In this document: piece by piece, positions 36,717 through 44,718 of the stretch
Layout of the letters: each line of letters begins with the position of its first letter
How positions within the stretch are numbered: the stretch's first letter is position 1
NCBI GenBank assembly: GCA_963840275.1
Contig: CAWIYK010000007.1
Location: 620,001 to 684,000, forward strand
Length of the DNA: 64,000 bases
Direction of reading: 5' to 3'
DNA from: Actinophytocola sp963840275
GTDB taxonomy: Bacteria; Actinomycetota; Actinomycetes; Mycobacteriales; Pseudonocardiaceae
Notes under the pieces: generated by a model
Databases searched by the model: none
The model's input: only the letters and a program-made list of their open reading frames with translations
What the model was told of the DNA's origin: nothing
Position numbers and translations under genes: made by a program

Positions 36717-39284
36717 GTGGTGGCCGAGCATGTCGTGCGTGCCGGCCGGCTCCTCGGTGAGCCGCCGACCGGCGACTTAGCCGTGCCCACCAGTGCGGAC
36801 GGCGCTGGTGGGGCACCGCTCGTCGACCACGTCGTCACCGACGGGGACCACGCGGTCGAGCTGCTCGCCGGCGTCGAACGCATCGCCGAGATCGGTGTGT
36901 GGGGCGTCGACTTCGCCGCCGGCGAGGCGTACTTCTCCGAAGGCATGCGCAGCCTCTGCGGCCTGCCGTCGGACTGCACGGTCACCGAGGCGCTGCGCCT
37001 GGTGCATCCCGCCGACCAGTCGATGCTCGGGGTGTTCCGGGCGCAGCTGCTGTCCGGCGAGGCGCCGCAGCCGTCCGAGGTGGAGGTCCGGGACGCCGCC
37101 GGCGAGCGGACGTTCCAGGTCCGCGCGCACGCCGAGTTCGACGCCGGCGGCAAGCTCGCGCGCGTGCAGGGCACCGTGCAGGACGTCACGAAGTTCCGTG
37201 CCGCCGAGCAGCGGGCCAGCCAGGACCGGCGGCTGTTCGGCGACGCGCAGCGGGTCGCGCGGATGGGCACCTGGGAGTGGAACACCGCGACCGGCGAGTG
37301 CGTGTGGTCCTCGATGCTCTACGAGCTGTTCGGCGTCGAGCCGGGCACCCCGATCCTCTACACCGACTACCTGAGCCTCGTGCACCCCGACGACCGTGGC
37401 TGGGTCGACCAGCGGTGGCAGGACTTCGCCGCCAACGGCCGGCCGGTCGAGGTCGAGCACCGGGCGGTCCTGCCGGACGGGTCGCGGCGCGTGTTCCGTT
37501 GCCGGGGCGACGCGCTGGACGCCGACAGCGGCCGCCCGATCATGATCGGCACCGCACAGGACGTCACCGAGCAGCGGTCCACCGAGACCAGGATGATGCG
37601 CTCGTCGCAGCGGTTCTCCGACCTGGTCGCGATCGCGCCGGTCGGCATCGGGCTGTTCGACGAGTCCGAGCGGCTCGTCGACGCGAACGACGCGCTGTGC
37701 CGGCTGCTGCAGATGGACCTCGACCGGCTGCGCGGCACGCCGGCGGCCGACCTGACGCACCCGACCGACCGGGGCGAGTCGCTGCTGACCGGGGTGTCGC
37801 GGCGCAACGGCGACCTGCGGGCCGGGCAGCGGGTGCTCGTGACCGCGGCCGGCAAGGCGGTGTACTGCGAGCTGAGCGTGACCGTGTCGGTCGCCGACGA
37901 CGGCCGACGGTTCTGGCTCGTGGTGTTCTCCGACGTCACCGAGCGCCGCCGGGCCGCGGAACGCCTGCGCTACCAGGCGACGCACGACGAGCTGACCGGT
38001 CTGCCGGGGCGCGCGGCGGTGAACGAGCTGCTCGGCCAACTGCTCGGCGGACCGGAGGCGGCCAGCGTCGCGCTGCTGTTCTGCGACGTGGACAACTTCA
38101 AGCGGGTCAACGACTCCCTCGGCCACGACGTCGGCGACGAGCTGATCATCGCGCTGGCGCGGCGGCTCGAGCGCGGGCTGCCGCCGTCGTGCACGGCCGG
38201 CCGCATGTCGGGCGACGAGTACGTGGTCATCTGTTCCGACGTGCACGAGGTCGGCGGTGTCGAGGCGCTCGCCACCCGGGTCGCGCGGCTGCTGCGCGCG
38301 GCCGTGCCGGTGCGCGGCCAGCTGTTGCGGGTGTCGGCCGCGATCGGCGCAGCGGTGCCCGACGGCGCCGACACCACCGCCGCGGACCTGCTGCGGTTCG
38401 CCGACGCGGCGATGTTCAGCGCGAAGCGCCAGGGCACCGGCCGCGTGTCGCTCGCCAACGCCGAGCTGATCAAGAACGCGAACAGCCAGATGCTCCTCGA
38501 GGGCCAGCTCCGCGACGCGATCGCCAACGACGGGCTCGTGCTGCACTACCAGCCGGTCGTCGGCCCGGACGGGACGGTGCAGTCGGCCGAGGCGCTCGTG
38601 CGGTGGCCGCATCCCGAGCGCGGGCTGCTCGGCCCCGGCGAGTTCCTGCCCGTCGCCGAGCAGGGTGACCTGTTGCGCGAGCTGGACCGCTGGGTGCTGC
38701 GGACCGCGCTGTGCGAGGCGTCGAAGTGGCCGATCGTCGCGGGCAGCGTGCTCGGCGGCGGCGTCGGGGTGGCGGTCAACCTGTCCGGCCTGGTGCCGGG
38801 CGACCCGGAGTTCACGGAGATCGTGGCGGCAACCGTCGCCGAGACCGGCATCGAGTGGGACCGGGTCGTGCTCGAGCTCGTCGAGACCAGCCTGATCGAC
38901 CTGCCCTCCCGCACCCGCAAGACGATGACCGAGCTCGTCGAGCGGGGTGTGCGGTTCGCGGTCGACGACTTCGGCACCGGCTACTCGTCGCTCGCGCGGC
39001 TCAAGGAGCTGCCGGCGCAGATCATCAAGATCGACCGCGCGTTCGTCTCCGGGGTCGCGACCGAGGCGGCGGACTTCGCGGTGGTGCGTGCGCTGGTCGA
39101 CATGGCGCGCGCGATGGGCCGGTCGTGCGTCGCGGAGGGCGTGGAGCTGGAGTCGCAGTTCCACGTGCTGCGGAGCTTCGGCGTGGAGGCCTTTCAGGGA
39201 TGGCTGCTCTCGCAACCCTTGCCGGCCAAGGAGTTCCGCGAGTTGTTGCGGCTCGGGCCGGTCCACATTCCTCGGGGTTCCTGA
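36717..39284 (+). CDS. PAS-GGDEF-EAL cyclic-di-GMP enzyme
   Basis: 855 residues from GTG 36717. Three PAS-type sensor segments occupy roughly residues 40-160, 165-300 and 300-415 (WEWNTATGECVWSSMLYELF is the PAS_3 core of the second). The GGDEF domain starts near 417 (THDELTGLPGRAAVNELL) with active site SGDEY in place of GGDEF near 497, and no inhibitory RxxD is obvious. The EAL domain has EALVRW near 624, AVNLSG, LELVETSL, DDFGTGYSSL, KIDRAF and EGVE, so all metal and catalytic residues are present. It probably makes and breaks c-di-GMP, perhaps mainly the latter. No membrane helices. Confidence 0.9.
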   Translation: MVAEHVVRAGRLLGEPPTGDLAVPTSADGAGGAPLVDHVVTDGDHAVELLAGVERIAEIGVWGVDFAAGEAYFSEGMRSLCGLPSDCTVTEALRLVHPADQSMLGVFRAQLLSGEAPQPSEVEVRDAAGERTFQVRAHAEFDAGGKLARVQGTVQDVTKFRAAEQRASQDRRLFGDAQRVARMGTWEWNTATGECVWSSMLYELFGVEPGTPILYTDYLSLVHPDDRGWVDQRWQDFAANGRPVEVEHRAVLPDGSRRVFRCRGDALDADSGRPIMIGTAQDVTEQRSTETRMMRSSQRFSDLVAIAPVGIGLFDESERLVDANDALCRLLQMDLDRLRGTPAADLTHPTDRGESLLTGVSRRNGDLRAGQRVLVTAAGKAVYCELSVTVSVADDGRRFWLVVFSDVTERRRAAERLRYQATHDELTGLPGRAAVNELLGQLLGGPEAASVALLFCDVDNFKRVNDSLGHDVGDELIIALARRLERGLPPSCTAGRMSGDEYVVICSDVHEVGGVEALATRVARLLRAAVPVRGQLLRVSAAIGAAVPDGADTTAADLLRFADAAMFSAKRQGTGRVSLANAELIKNANSQMLLEGQLRDAIANDGLVLHYQPVVGPDGTVQSAEALVRWPHPERGLLGPGEFLPVAEQGDLLRELDRWVLRTALCEASKWPIVAGSVLGGGVGVAVNLSGLVPGDPEFTEIVAATVAETGIEWDRVVLELVETSLIDLPSRTRKTMTELVERGVRFAVDDFGTGYSSLARLKELPAQIIKIDRAFVSGVATEAADFAVVRALVDMARAMGRSCVAEGVELESQFHVLRSFGVEAFQGWLLSQPLPAKEFRELLRLGPVHIPRGS

Positions 39285-39295
39285 GGGGTCCGTGT

Positions 39296-39465
39296 GGCCT
39301 CCGGCCCCCGATTTCCAGCTTACCGGCGACCCCCGACAGAGCCGGCTCGTGCGCGGGCCGCTGAGCCGCGGTTGTCCACAGTCGGCTGGTTGTCCACAGG
39401 TGACCTTCGCGGCGTCCGTTTCTGTCGGGGCTGTGCCGTAGCGTGGAAACCGGGGGCCGGAGGCC
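39296..39465. repeat. Inverted-element family, full copy 5
   Basis: 170 bp. Ends GGCCTCCGGCCCCC and CGGGGGCCGGAGGCC. Outward minus-strand motif CTGTCGGGG-N8-TAAGCT (39339 down to 39317); plus-strand motif CTGTCGGGG-N8-TAGCGT (39422-39444). Two perfect DnaA boxes TTGTCCACA at 39372-39380 and 39390-39398, 18 bp apart. It starts 12 nt after the PAS-GGDEF-EAL gene stop. Confidence 0.85.
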
Positions 39466-39580
39466 AGAGGCGCGCATTTCGCGGACGTATCGACCCGGGT
39501 GCGCTCCACACCGCCGGCGCCGTCACCGAAGCTGACTGACGCAGTGCACGGCGTCCCGGTTTCCGCCGCGCTGTGATGAC

Positions 39581-39760
39581 CCGGTGCTGCGGTGATCGGG
39601 CGCTGCGGTGACCTCGTGCTGCGATGACCCGCTCTGGGGCCCGGCTCTGCGAGGCCCGGCTCTGCGATGACCCGGCCCTGCGGTGACCTCGTGCTGGGAC
39701 CCGGCTCTGCGAGGCCCGGCTCTGCGATGACCCCGCGCTGGGGCCTGAATCTGTTGCTCG
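39581..39760 (+). repeat. Degenerate tandem array between two full elements
   Basis: Units of 13-15 bp like GCTCTGCGATGACCC and GCTCTGCGAGGCCCG alternate. Within them an imperfect segment of about 75 bp starting GACCTCGTGCTG is present twice. No coding potential. It fills most of the gap between element copies 5 and 6. Confidence 0.75.
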
Positions 39761-39763
39761 TGT

Positions 39764-39933
39764 GGCCTCCGGCCCCCGATTTCCAGCCTAGCGGCGACCC
39801 CCGACAGGCTCGGCTCACGCGCGGGCCGCTGGCCCCCGGTTGTCCACAGCCGATCACCTGTCCACAGGTGATCGCTGCGCCGCCGGTTTCTGTCGGGGCT
39901 CTGCCGTAGCGTGGAAACCGGGGGCCGGAGGCC
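39764..39933. repeat. Inverted-element family, full copy 6
   Basis: 170 bp, the same length as copy 5 and in the same orientation. Motifs: minus strand CTGTCGGGG-N8-TAGGCT (39807 down to 39785), plus strand CTGTCGGGG-N8-TAGCGT (39890-39912). DnaA boxes TTGTCCACA at 39840-39848 and CTGTCCACA at 39858-39866. The second box is embedded in a hairpin with 11-nt perfect arms (CGATCACCTGT and complement, 39851-39874). The 180 nt from here to the ABC importer hold its promoter region; nothing else was recognised. Confidence 0.85.
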
Positions 39934-40116
39934 AAAGCCGCACCGTTCAGCCGGTCCGAGGTGACGATCTGGTCACCGCTACCCCGAACGGTCTAACGGC
40001 GATGGTCCGTGCGCAGGGGTCAGATCGTGAGATGGCCTGCCGTTGTCGGTGATTGGGGCTAAGGTCGGGCGACCCACGGCCGGAAGGTGGCCGTCTCGAC
40101 CTGAGGAGTCTCGAGC

Positions 40117-41259
40117 GTGATCGAGTTCCAGGCCGTGACCAAGAGGTATCCCGACGGCACGGTCGCGGTCGACAGCCTCGACCTCGCTGTCGAGGCTGGT
40201 CAGATCACCGTCTTCGTCGGGCCCTCCGGCTGCGGCAAGACGACCTCGTTGCGGATGATCAATCGCATGATCGATCCGACGAGCGGCACGATTCTGTTGG
40301 ACGGCAAGGACATTCGGGAGTCCGACCCACCGCTGCTGCGGCGCGGCATCGGTTACGTCATCCAGCACGCGGGCCTTTTCCCGCACCGCACGGTGCTCGA
40401 CAACGTCGCGACCGTCCCGCTGCTCATCGGCAAGAGCCGGCGTGAGGCGCGGGCGCGGGCGACCGAGCTGTTGGAGCTGGTCGGTCTGCCCGTCGAGTTC
40501 GGCAAGCGCTACCCGGCGCAGCTGTCCGGCGGCCAGCAACAACGTGTCGGCGTTGCCCGTGCGCTCGCCGCCGACCCGCCCGTGCTCCTCATGGACGAGC
40601 CGTTCAGCGCGGTCGACCCGATCGTGCGCGACGACCTGCAGCAGCAACTGCTGCGCCTGCAGTCCGAACTGGACAAGACGATCGTGTTCGTCACCCACGA
40701 CATCGACGAGGCGATCAAGCTCGGCGACAAGGTCGCGGTCTTCCGCGTCGGCGGCCGGCTCGCCCAGTTCGCGACCCCGTCCGAACTGCTGGCCAAGCCC
40801 GCGGACGACTTCGTCTCCTCGTTCGTCGGCCGTGACCGCGGGTACCGGGCGCTGGGATTCCTGACCGCGTCGGGAGTTCCGGTCGGCCCCCTCGCCACCG
40901 TCCGGTCGGGCACGTCCGCCGACGACGCGCGCGCCGCACTCTCCGACGGCTGGGTCGTCGTCGTCGACGACGCGAACCGGCCGCTCGGCTGGGTATCCGC
41001 CGACCAGCTGTCCGGAGTGGACACTGTGGGCGGCCAGGACTCGGGCCAGCTCGTCTCCGGCGGCTCACTGTACGAAGTGGACGGTGCCGCGTCCGGCACG
41101 GCCGGCTCGCTGCGCAACGCGCTCGACTCCGCACTCAGCTCGCCGGCCGGCCTCGGCATCGCGGTCGACGGCGACGGCGCGGTCGCGGGCGGTGTCCAGG
41201 CCGACGCCGTGCTGGCCGCGCTCGCGGAGGCGAGGCGGTCCGGCGAGGTGCCCGCGTGA
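40117..41259 (+). CDS. Quaternary-amine ABC importer, ATP-binding subunit (OpuCA/ProV type)
   Basis: 380 residues. Walker A is GPSGCGKTTS, the signature LSGGQQQRVGVARAL, Walker B VLLMDEPFSAVD and the H-loop VTHDIDEA. The C-terminal 130 residues form a degenerate CBS pair (SGTSADDARAALSDGWVVVVDDANRPLGWVS), which in OpuA/OpuC senses ionic strength or a nucleotide. First gene of a four-gene operon; its stop overlaps the next start by 4 nt. It energises uptake of glycine betaine, choline or a related osmoprotectant. Confidence 0.9.
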   Translation: MIEFQAVTKRYPDGTVAVDSLDLAVEAGQITVFVGPSGCGKTTSLRMINRMIDPTSGTILLDGKDIRESDPPLLRRGIGYVIQHAGLFPHRTVLDNVATVPLLIGKSRREARARATELLELVGLPVEFGKRYPAQLSGGQQQRVGVARALAADPPVLLMDEPFSAVDPIVRDDLQQQLLRLQSELDKTIVFVTHDIDEAIKLGDKVAVFRVGGRLAQFATPSELLAKPADDFVSSFVGRDRGYRALGFLTASGVPVGPLATVRSGTSADDARAALSDGWVVVVDDANRPLGWVSADQLSGVDTVGGQDSGQLVSGGSLYEVDGAASGTAGSLRNALDSALSSPAGLGIAVDGDGAVAGGVQADAVLAALAEARRSGEVPA

Positions 41260-41924
41260 ACGTCGACTGGCCGTGGCCGTGGCTGGACCGCAACCTGGAC
41301 AAGATCGCGGAAGCGACCGGGGAGCACCTGTTCCTCGCGCTGCTCCCGGTGCTCGTCGGGCTGGTCGTCTCGCTGCCGCTCGGCTGGGCCGCCAGCCGCT
41401 GGCCCGCGGTGCGACTCGTGCTGGTGCCGCTCGCCGGCGTGCTCTACACGATCCCGTCGCTCGCGTTGATCACGCTGGTGCCGCTGATGATCGGCACCAA
41501 GATCATCGATCCGCTGAACGTCCAGGTGCCGCTCGCCATCTACACGATCGCGCTGCTGGTCCGCTCGGTCACCGACGCGCTGCTCGCGGTGCCGGGTGAG
41601 GTCACGGCCGCGGCCACCGCGGTCGGGTTCCGCCCGACCAAGCGGTTCCTCGCGGTCGAGCTGCCGCTCGCGATCCCGGTGATCGTCGCCGGTCTGCGGG
41701 TCGCGACCGTGTCGGCCATGAGCCTGACGTCGGTCGGCGCGCTGATCGGCATCGGCGGCCTCGGCGGCCTGATCACCGAGGGCTTCAAGCGCAACAACGC
41801 CGTCGAGATGGTCGTGGCGATCGCGTTGATCCTGGTCATCGCGCTGGTGATCGACGCGTTGCTGCTGCTCGTCGGCCGCATGATCACGCCGTGGACGCGC
41901 GCGCGGCAGGGGGCGTCGAAATGA
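41256..41924 (+). CDS. Quaternary-amine ABC importer, permease 1 (OpuCB/ProW type)
   Basis: 222 residues, five or six hydrophobic segments. The ABC-permease EAA loop is VTAAATAVGFRPTKRFLAVELPLAIPVIVAGL. The start overlaps the ATPase gene (GTGA). It pairs with the next permease to form the membrane channel. Sequence lacks a fused substrate-binding domain, unlike OpuF-type proteins. Confidence 0.9.
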   Translation: MNVDWPWPWLDRNLDKIAEATGEHLFLALLPVLVGLVVSLPLGWAASRWPAVRLVLVPLAGVLYTIPSLALITLVPLMIGTKIIDPLNVQVPLAIYTIALLVRSVTDALLAVPGEVTAAATAVGFRPTKRFLAVELPLAIPVIVAGLRVATVSAMSLTSVGALIGIGGLGGLITEGFKRNNAVEMVVAIALILVIALVIDALLLLVGRMITPWTRARQGASK

Positions 41925-42658
41925 ACTCCGCACTGACCTGGTTGTTCGACGGCGACCACTGGAGCGGGTCGACCGGCATCCCCGCGCGGATCCTCGAGCA
42001 CCTCGGCTACACGGCGCTGACCGTGCTGATCGCCGCGGTAATCGCGGTCCCGCTCGGCGCGATCATCGGGCACACGGGCCGCGGCACGTTCCTCGTCGCC
42101 GGCCTGTCCAACGGCCTGCGCGCACTGCCCGAGCTCGGTCTGCTGACGCTGCTGGTTCTGCTGACCTACGTCGGCCTGCTGCCGGTGGTGATCTCGCTGG
42201 TCGTGCTCGCGCTGCCGCCGGTGCTGGCCGGCACGTACGCGGGCATCCGCAACGTCGACGCGGCCGTCGTGGACGCCGCGCGCGGCATGGGCATGCGTGA
42301 GTCGAAGATCCTCACACAGGTCGAGCTGCCGAACGCGCTGCCGCTGATCCTCGGCGGCATCCGTTCCGCGGCGCTGCAGGTGATCGCGACCGCGACGATC
42401 GCGGCGTACGTGTCGCTCGGCGGCCTCGGCCGGTTCGTCATCGACGGCAACAACGCTGGCGCCGGCTCGCCGAACGGCTACCCGCAGATGGCCGCGGGCG
42501 CGATCGTGATCGCGGTGCTCGCGCTCGTGGTCGAGGGCGTGTTGGAGATCGTGCAGCGGATCGCGGTGTCGCCCGGCCTGCGCAACGCGGCCACCAGGAA
42601 GCGCACCGCGCGCGTCTGGCGCAAGCCAACCCCGGATTTGGTAGGTAGGTCCACGTGA
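41921..42658 (+). CDS. Quaternary-amine ABC importer, permease 2 (OpuCD type)
   Basis: 245 residues from ATG 41921, which overlaps the preceding stop (ATGA). Six hydrophobic segments are visible. The EAA loop is VVDAARGMGMRESKILTQVELPNALPLILGGI. The C-terminal tail is basic and cytoplasmic (NAATRKRTARVWRKP). It is the second half of the heterodimeric channel. It precedes the binding-protein gene by 11 nt. Confidence 0.9.
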   Translation: MNSALTWLFDGDHWSGSTGIPARILEHLGYTALTVLIAAVIAVPLGAIIGHTGRGTFLVAGLSNGLRALPELGLLTLLVLLTYVGLLPVVISLVVLALPPVLAGTYAGIRNVDAAVVDAARGMGMRESKILTQVELPNALPLILGGIRSAALQVIATATIAAYVSLGGLGRFVIDGNNAGAGSPNGYPQMAAGAIVIAVLALVVEGVLEIVQRIAVSPGLRNAATRKRTARVWRKPTPDLVGRST

Positions 42659-42669
42659 GGAGACTCAGG

Positions 42670-43575
42670 ATGAAGCGCGTTATCGCCGGTGTGGCGACGG
42701 CCCTGGCGGCGACGCTGGCCGTTTCCGCGTGTGGCAGTTCCGACCCGCTGGCCGAGGACAAGCCCTCGGGCTCCAGCGAGACGATCACGGTCGGCTCGGC
42801 GAACTTCCCGGAGAGCCAGCTGCTCGCCGAGATCTACGCACAGGCGCTGGAGGCCAAGGGCGTCACCGTCGACCGGCAGCTCGACCTCGGCAGCCGCGAG
42901 AAGTACATGGACGGTCTCAAGGACGGTTCGATCGACCTGATCCCCGAGTACTCGGGCGTGCTGCTGCAGTTCTTCAACAAGCAGGCGGCGGAGGTCGAGG
43001 CCGAGGAGGTGTACACGGCGTTGCAGGCTGCGCTGCCGGAGAACCTCACGGTGCTGGACAAGGCCGAGGCGGAGGACAAGGACGCCATCGTCGTCACCAA
43101 GGAGACGGCGGACAAGTGGAAGCTGAAGTCCATCGAGGACCTGGTGCCGCACTGCGGTGAGGTCGTCTTCGGCGGGCCGCCGGAGATCCAGGAGCGGCCG
43201 GACGGCACGCCGGGCATCAAGGAGACCTACGGCTGCACGTTCAAGAGCTTCAGCGCGTTGGAGCCGGGCGCCATCACCACGAAGGCGCTGCTGGACAACA
43301 CCGTGCAGGCGGCCGACATCTTCACCACCGACGCCGCCATCGAGGCCAACAACCTGGTCGTGCTCGAGGACCCGAAGAACAACTTCGCGGCGCAGAACGT
43401 CGTCCCGCTGATCAACAAGGACAAGGCGAGCGACGCCGTGAAGGAAGCACTGAACGCGGTGTCGGCCAAGCTCGACACGAAGACGCTGCTGGACCTGAAC
43501 TCACGACTGAACGCGCCGGACAAGCCGGAGTACGCGGACGTGGCGAAGGAGTGGCTGGGCGAGATCGGCCTCTGA
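42670..43575 (+). CDS. Quaternary-amine ABC importer, substrate-binding lipoprotein (OpuCC/ProX type)
   Basis: 301 residues from ATG 42670, with GGAG 8 nt upstream; a GTG at 42655 would add five residues. Signal peptide VIAGVATALAATLAVSAC has lipobox VSAC, so the protein is tethered outside the membrane. The periplasmic-binding fold begins ITVGSANFPESQLLAEIYAQ and continues GSREKYMDGLKDGSIDLIPEYSG, both typical of the OpuAC-type choline/betaine family. The aromatic cage residues cannot be placed without alignment, so glycine betaine versus choline is open. A strong terminator follows. Confidence 0.9.
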   Translation: MKRVIAGVATALAATLAVSACGSSDPLAEDKPSGSSETITVGSANFPESQLLAEIYAQALEAKGVTVDRQLDLGSREKYMDGLKDGSIDLIPEYSGVLLQFFNKQAAEVEAEEVYTALQAALPENLTVLDKAEAEDKDAIVVTKETADKWKLKSIEDLVPHCGEVVFGGPPEIQERPDGTPGIKETYGCTFKSFSALEPGAITTKALLDNTVQAADIFTTDAAIEANNLVVLEDPKNNFAAQNVVPLINKDKASDAVKEALNAVSAKLDTKTLLDLNSRLNAPDKPEYADVAKEWLGEIGL

Positions 43576-43588
43576 GCCAAACGCTGAA

Positions 43589-43622
43589 AGTGGCCGCGCC
43601 GGGTTCGCCCGGCGCGGCCACT
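43589..43622 (+). terminator. Terminator after the betaine importer operon
   Basis: AGTGGCCGCGCCGGG and its complement pair over 15 bp around a TTCG tetraloop, 14 nt after the last stop codon. Confidence 0.9.
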
Positions 43623-43683
43623 GCCATGTGCCAGGTGGGGTAACCGAACCGGGGGCCGCCGCCGCTACCCAACCACCGGCCAA

Positions 43684-43828
43684 CCGCGAGTCCCCCGTTC
43701 AGACCTACCGAGTCCCCCTTTCGAACACACCGAGTCGACGGTTCATGCAGGCCCCCATGTGCACGAAACGCCACCTCGGTACGCCCGAACGCGGAACTCA
43801 CTGTGTTTGAACGGGGGACTCGCGGTTG
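43684..43828. repeat. Inverted cluster of the GTGAACG..ACTCGC repeat
   Basis: Three units in one orientation (GCGAGTCCCCCGTTCA, CCGAGTCCCCCTTTCGA, CCGAGTCGACGGTTCA, about 22 bp apart) face two in the other (GAACGCGGAACTCAC, TGAACGGGGGACTCGCGG). They belong to the same family as the array at 10584. No gene was found between 43623 and 43874. Confidence 0.65.
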
Positions 43829-43874
43829 TGCCGGCGCACCGTCGCCACACATCCGGGGCCGGTGGCCGGACCAC

Positions 43875-44645
43875 TCAACGAGTGACGCCGCCGATCCGAC
43901 CACTCAACTCGGCCGCGGCACGCAGTGTCTCCTCAGCCAGCTCCGGCCAACTCTCACCGCATTCGACATCACAAGAATGCCGAAACGTCGTCGAGACGGC
44001 CGCGATCGGGTGGCCGCCGTGGTCGAGGACCGGCGCGGCCACCGAGGCGAAGCCGGGCGTGACGTAGCCGTCCTCCACCGTCCATCCCAGACGCCGGGCG
44101 GCGGCCAACAGGCGGCGCAGCGCGGGCAGGTGCTCCGGCCCGCGACCGGTGCGGTTCACGAACGCCGACCGGTCCGGAAAGAGCGCCCTGACCTGCGCGG
44201 CCGGCAAGGCGCCGAGCATCGCGCGGCCCGACGCCGGCAGGTGCGCCGGCAGCCGCACACCGACATCGGTCACCACCGTCGCGTGCAGGTGCGGCTGGTC
44301 GCGCAGCACGTACAGCGCCTCCCGGCCGTGCAGCACCCCCAGCTGGGCAACGTGCCCGGTCCTGCTGATCAGCGCGCGCAGCACCGGCCGCGCCAGCCGT
44401 TCGAGCGGGTCGTGCCGCAGGTACGCCGTACCCAGCTCGAACGCCGCCAGCCCCAGCCCGTAGCGCCGCTCCTCCGGCAGGTGCGTGACGAACCCGGCGG
44501 CGGTCAGCTCGGCGAGCAGGTGGTACGTCGTCGACCTCGGCAGTCCCAGCTCGCGGGCCAGGTAGCCGGCGGTGACCGGTCCCGCGCGGCCCGCGAGCAG
44601 ACGCAGCACCGCCAGGCCACGACGGAGCGCCGGCACATCGGTCAT
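43875..44645 (-). CDS. IclR-family transcriptional regulator, probable hut regulator
   Basis: 256 residues. Winged helix at the N-terminus (LAVLRLLAGRAGPVTAGYLARELGLPRSTTYHLLAELTAAGFV), followed by the IclR effector domain (VAQLGVLHGREALYVLRD, VGVRLPAHLPASGRAMLGAL, FASVAAPVLDHGGHPIAAVS). It is divergent from the histidine-degradation operon. Its start codon lies 3 nt from a perfect palindrome, so it probably represses itself and hut, with urocanate or another pathway intermediate as the likely signal. No ribosome site is possible in that space, so its mRNA would be leaderless or start upstream of hutH. Confidence 0.87.
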   Translation of the reverse strand: MTDVPALRRGLAVLRLLAGRAGPVTAGYLARELGLPRSTTYHLLAELTAAGFVTHLPEERRYGLGLAAFELGTAYLRHDPLERLARPVLRALISRTGHVAQLGVLHGREALYVLRDQPHLHATVVTDVGVRLPAHLPASGRAMLGALPAAQVRALFPDRSAFVNRTGRGPEHLPALRRLLAAARRLGWTVEDGYVTPGFASVAAPVLDHGGHPIAAVSTTFRHSCDVECGESWPELAEETLRAAAELSGRIGGVTR

Positions 44646-44647
44646 GT

Positions 44648-44663
44648 GTCTGGCATACCAGAC
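44648..44663. promoter_or_regulatory. Palindromic operator between iclR-type gene and hutH
   Basis: GTCTGGCATACCAGAC is a perfect 6-bp inverted repeat with a 4-nt centre. It is located at -3 to -18 relative to the regulator start codon and about 55 nt before hutH. Confidence 0.7.
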
Positions 44664-44718
44664 TCAACGACCGCGCCCCGGGTCGTGCCGCGACCGCAAC
44701 CACGATGAGATGGGCACC

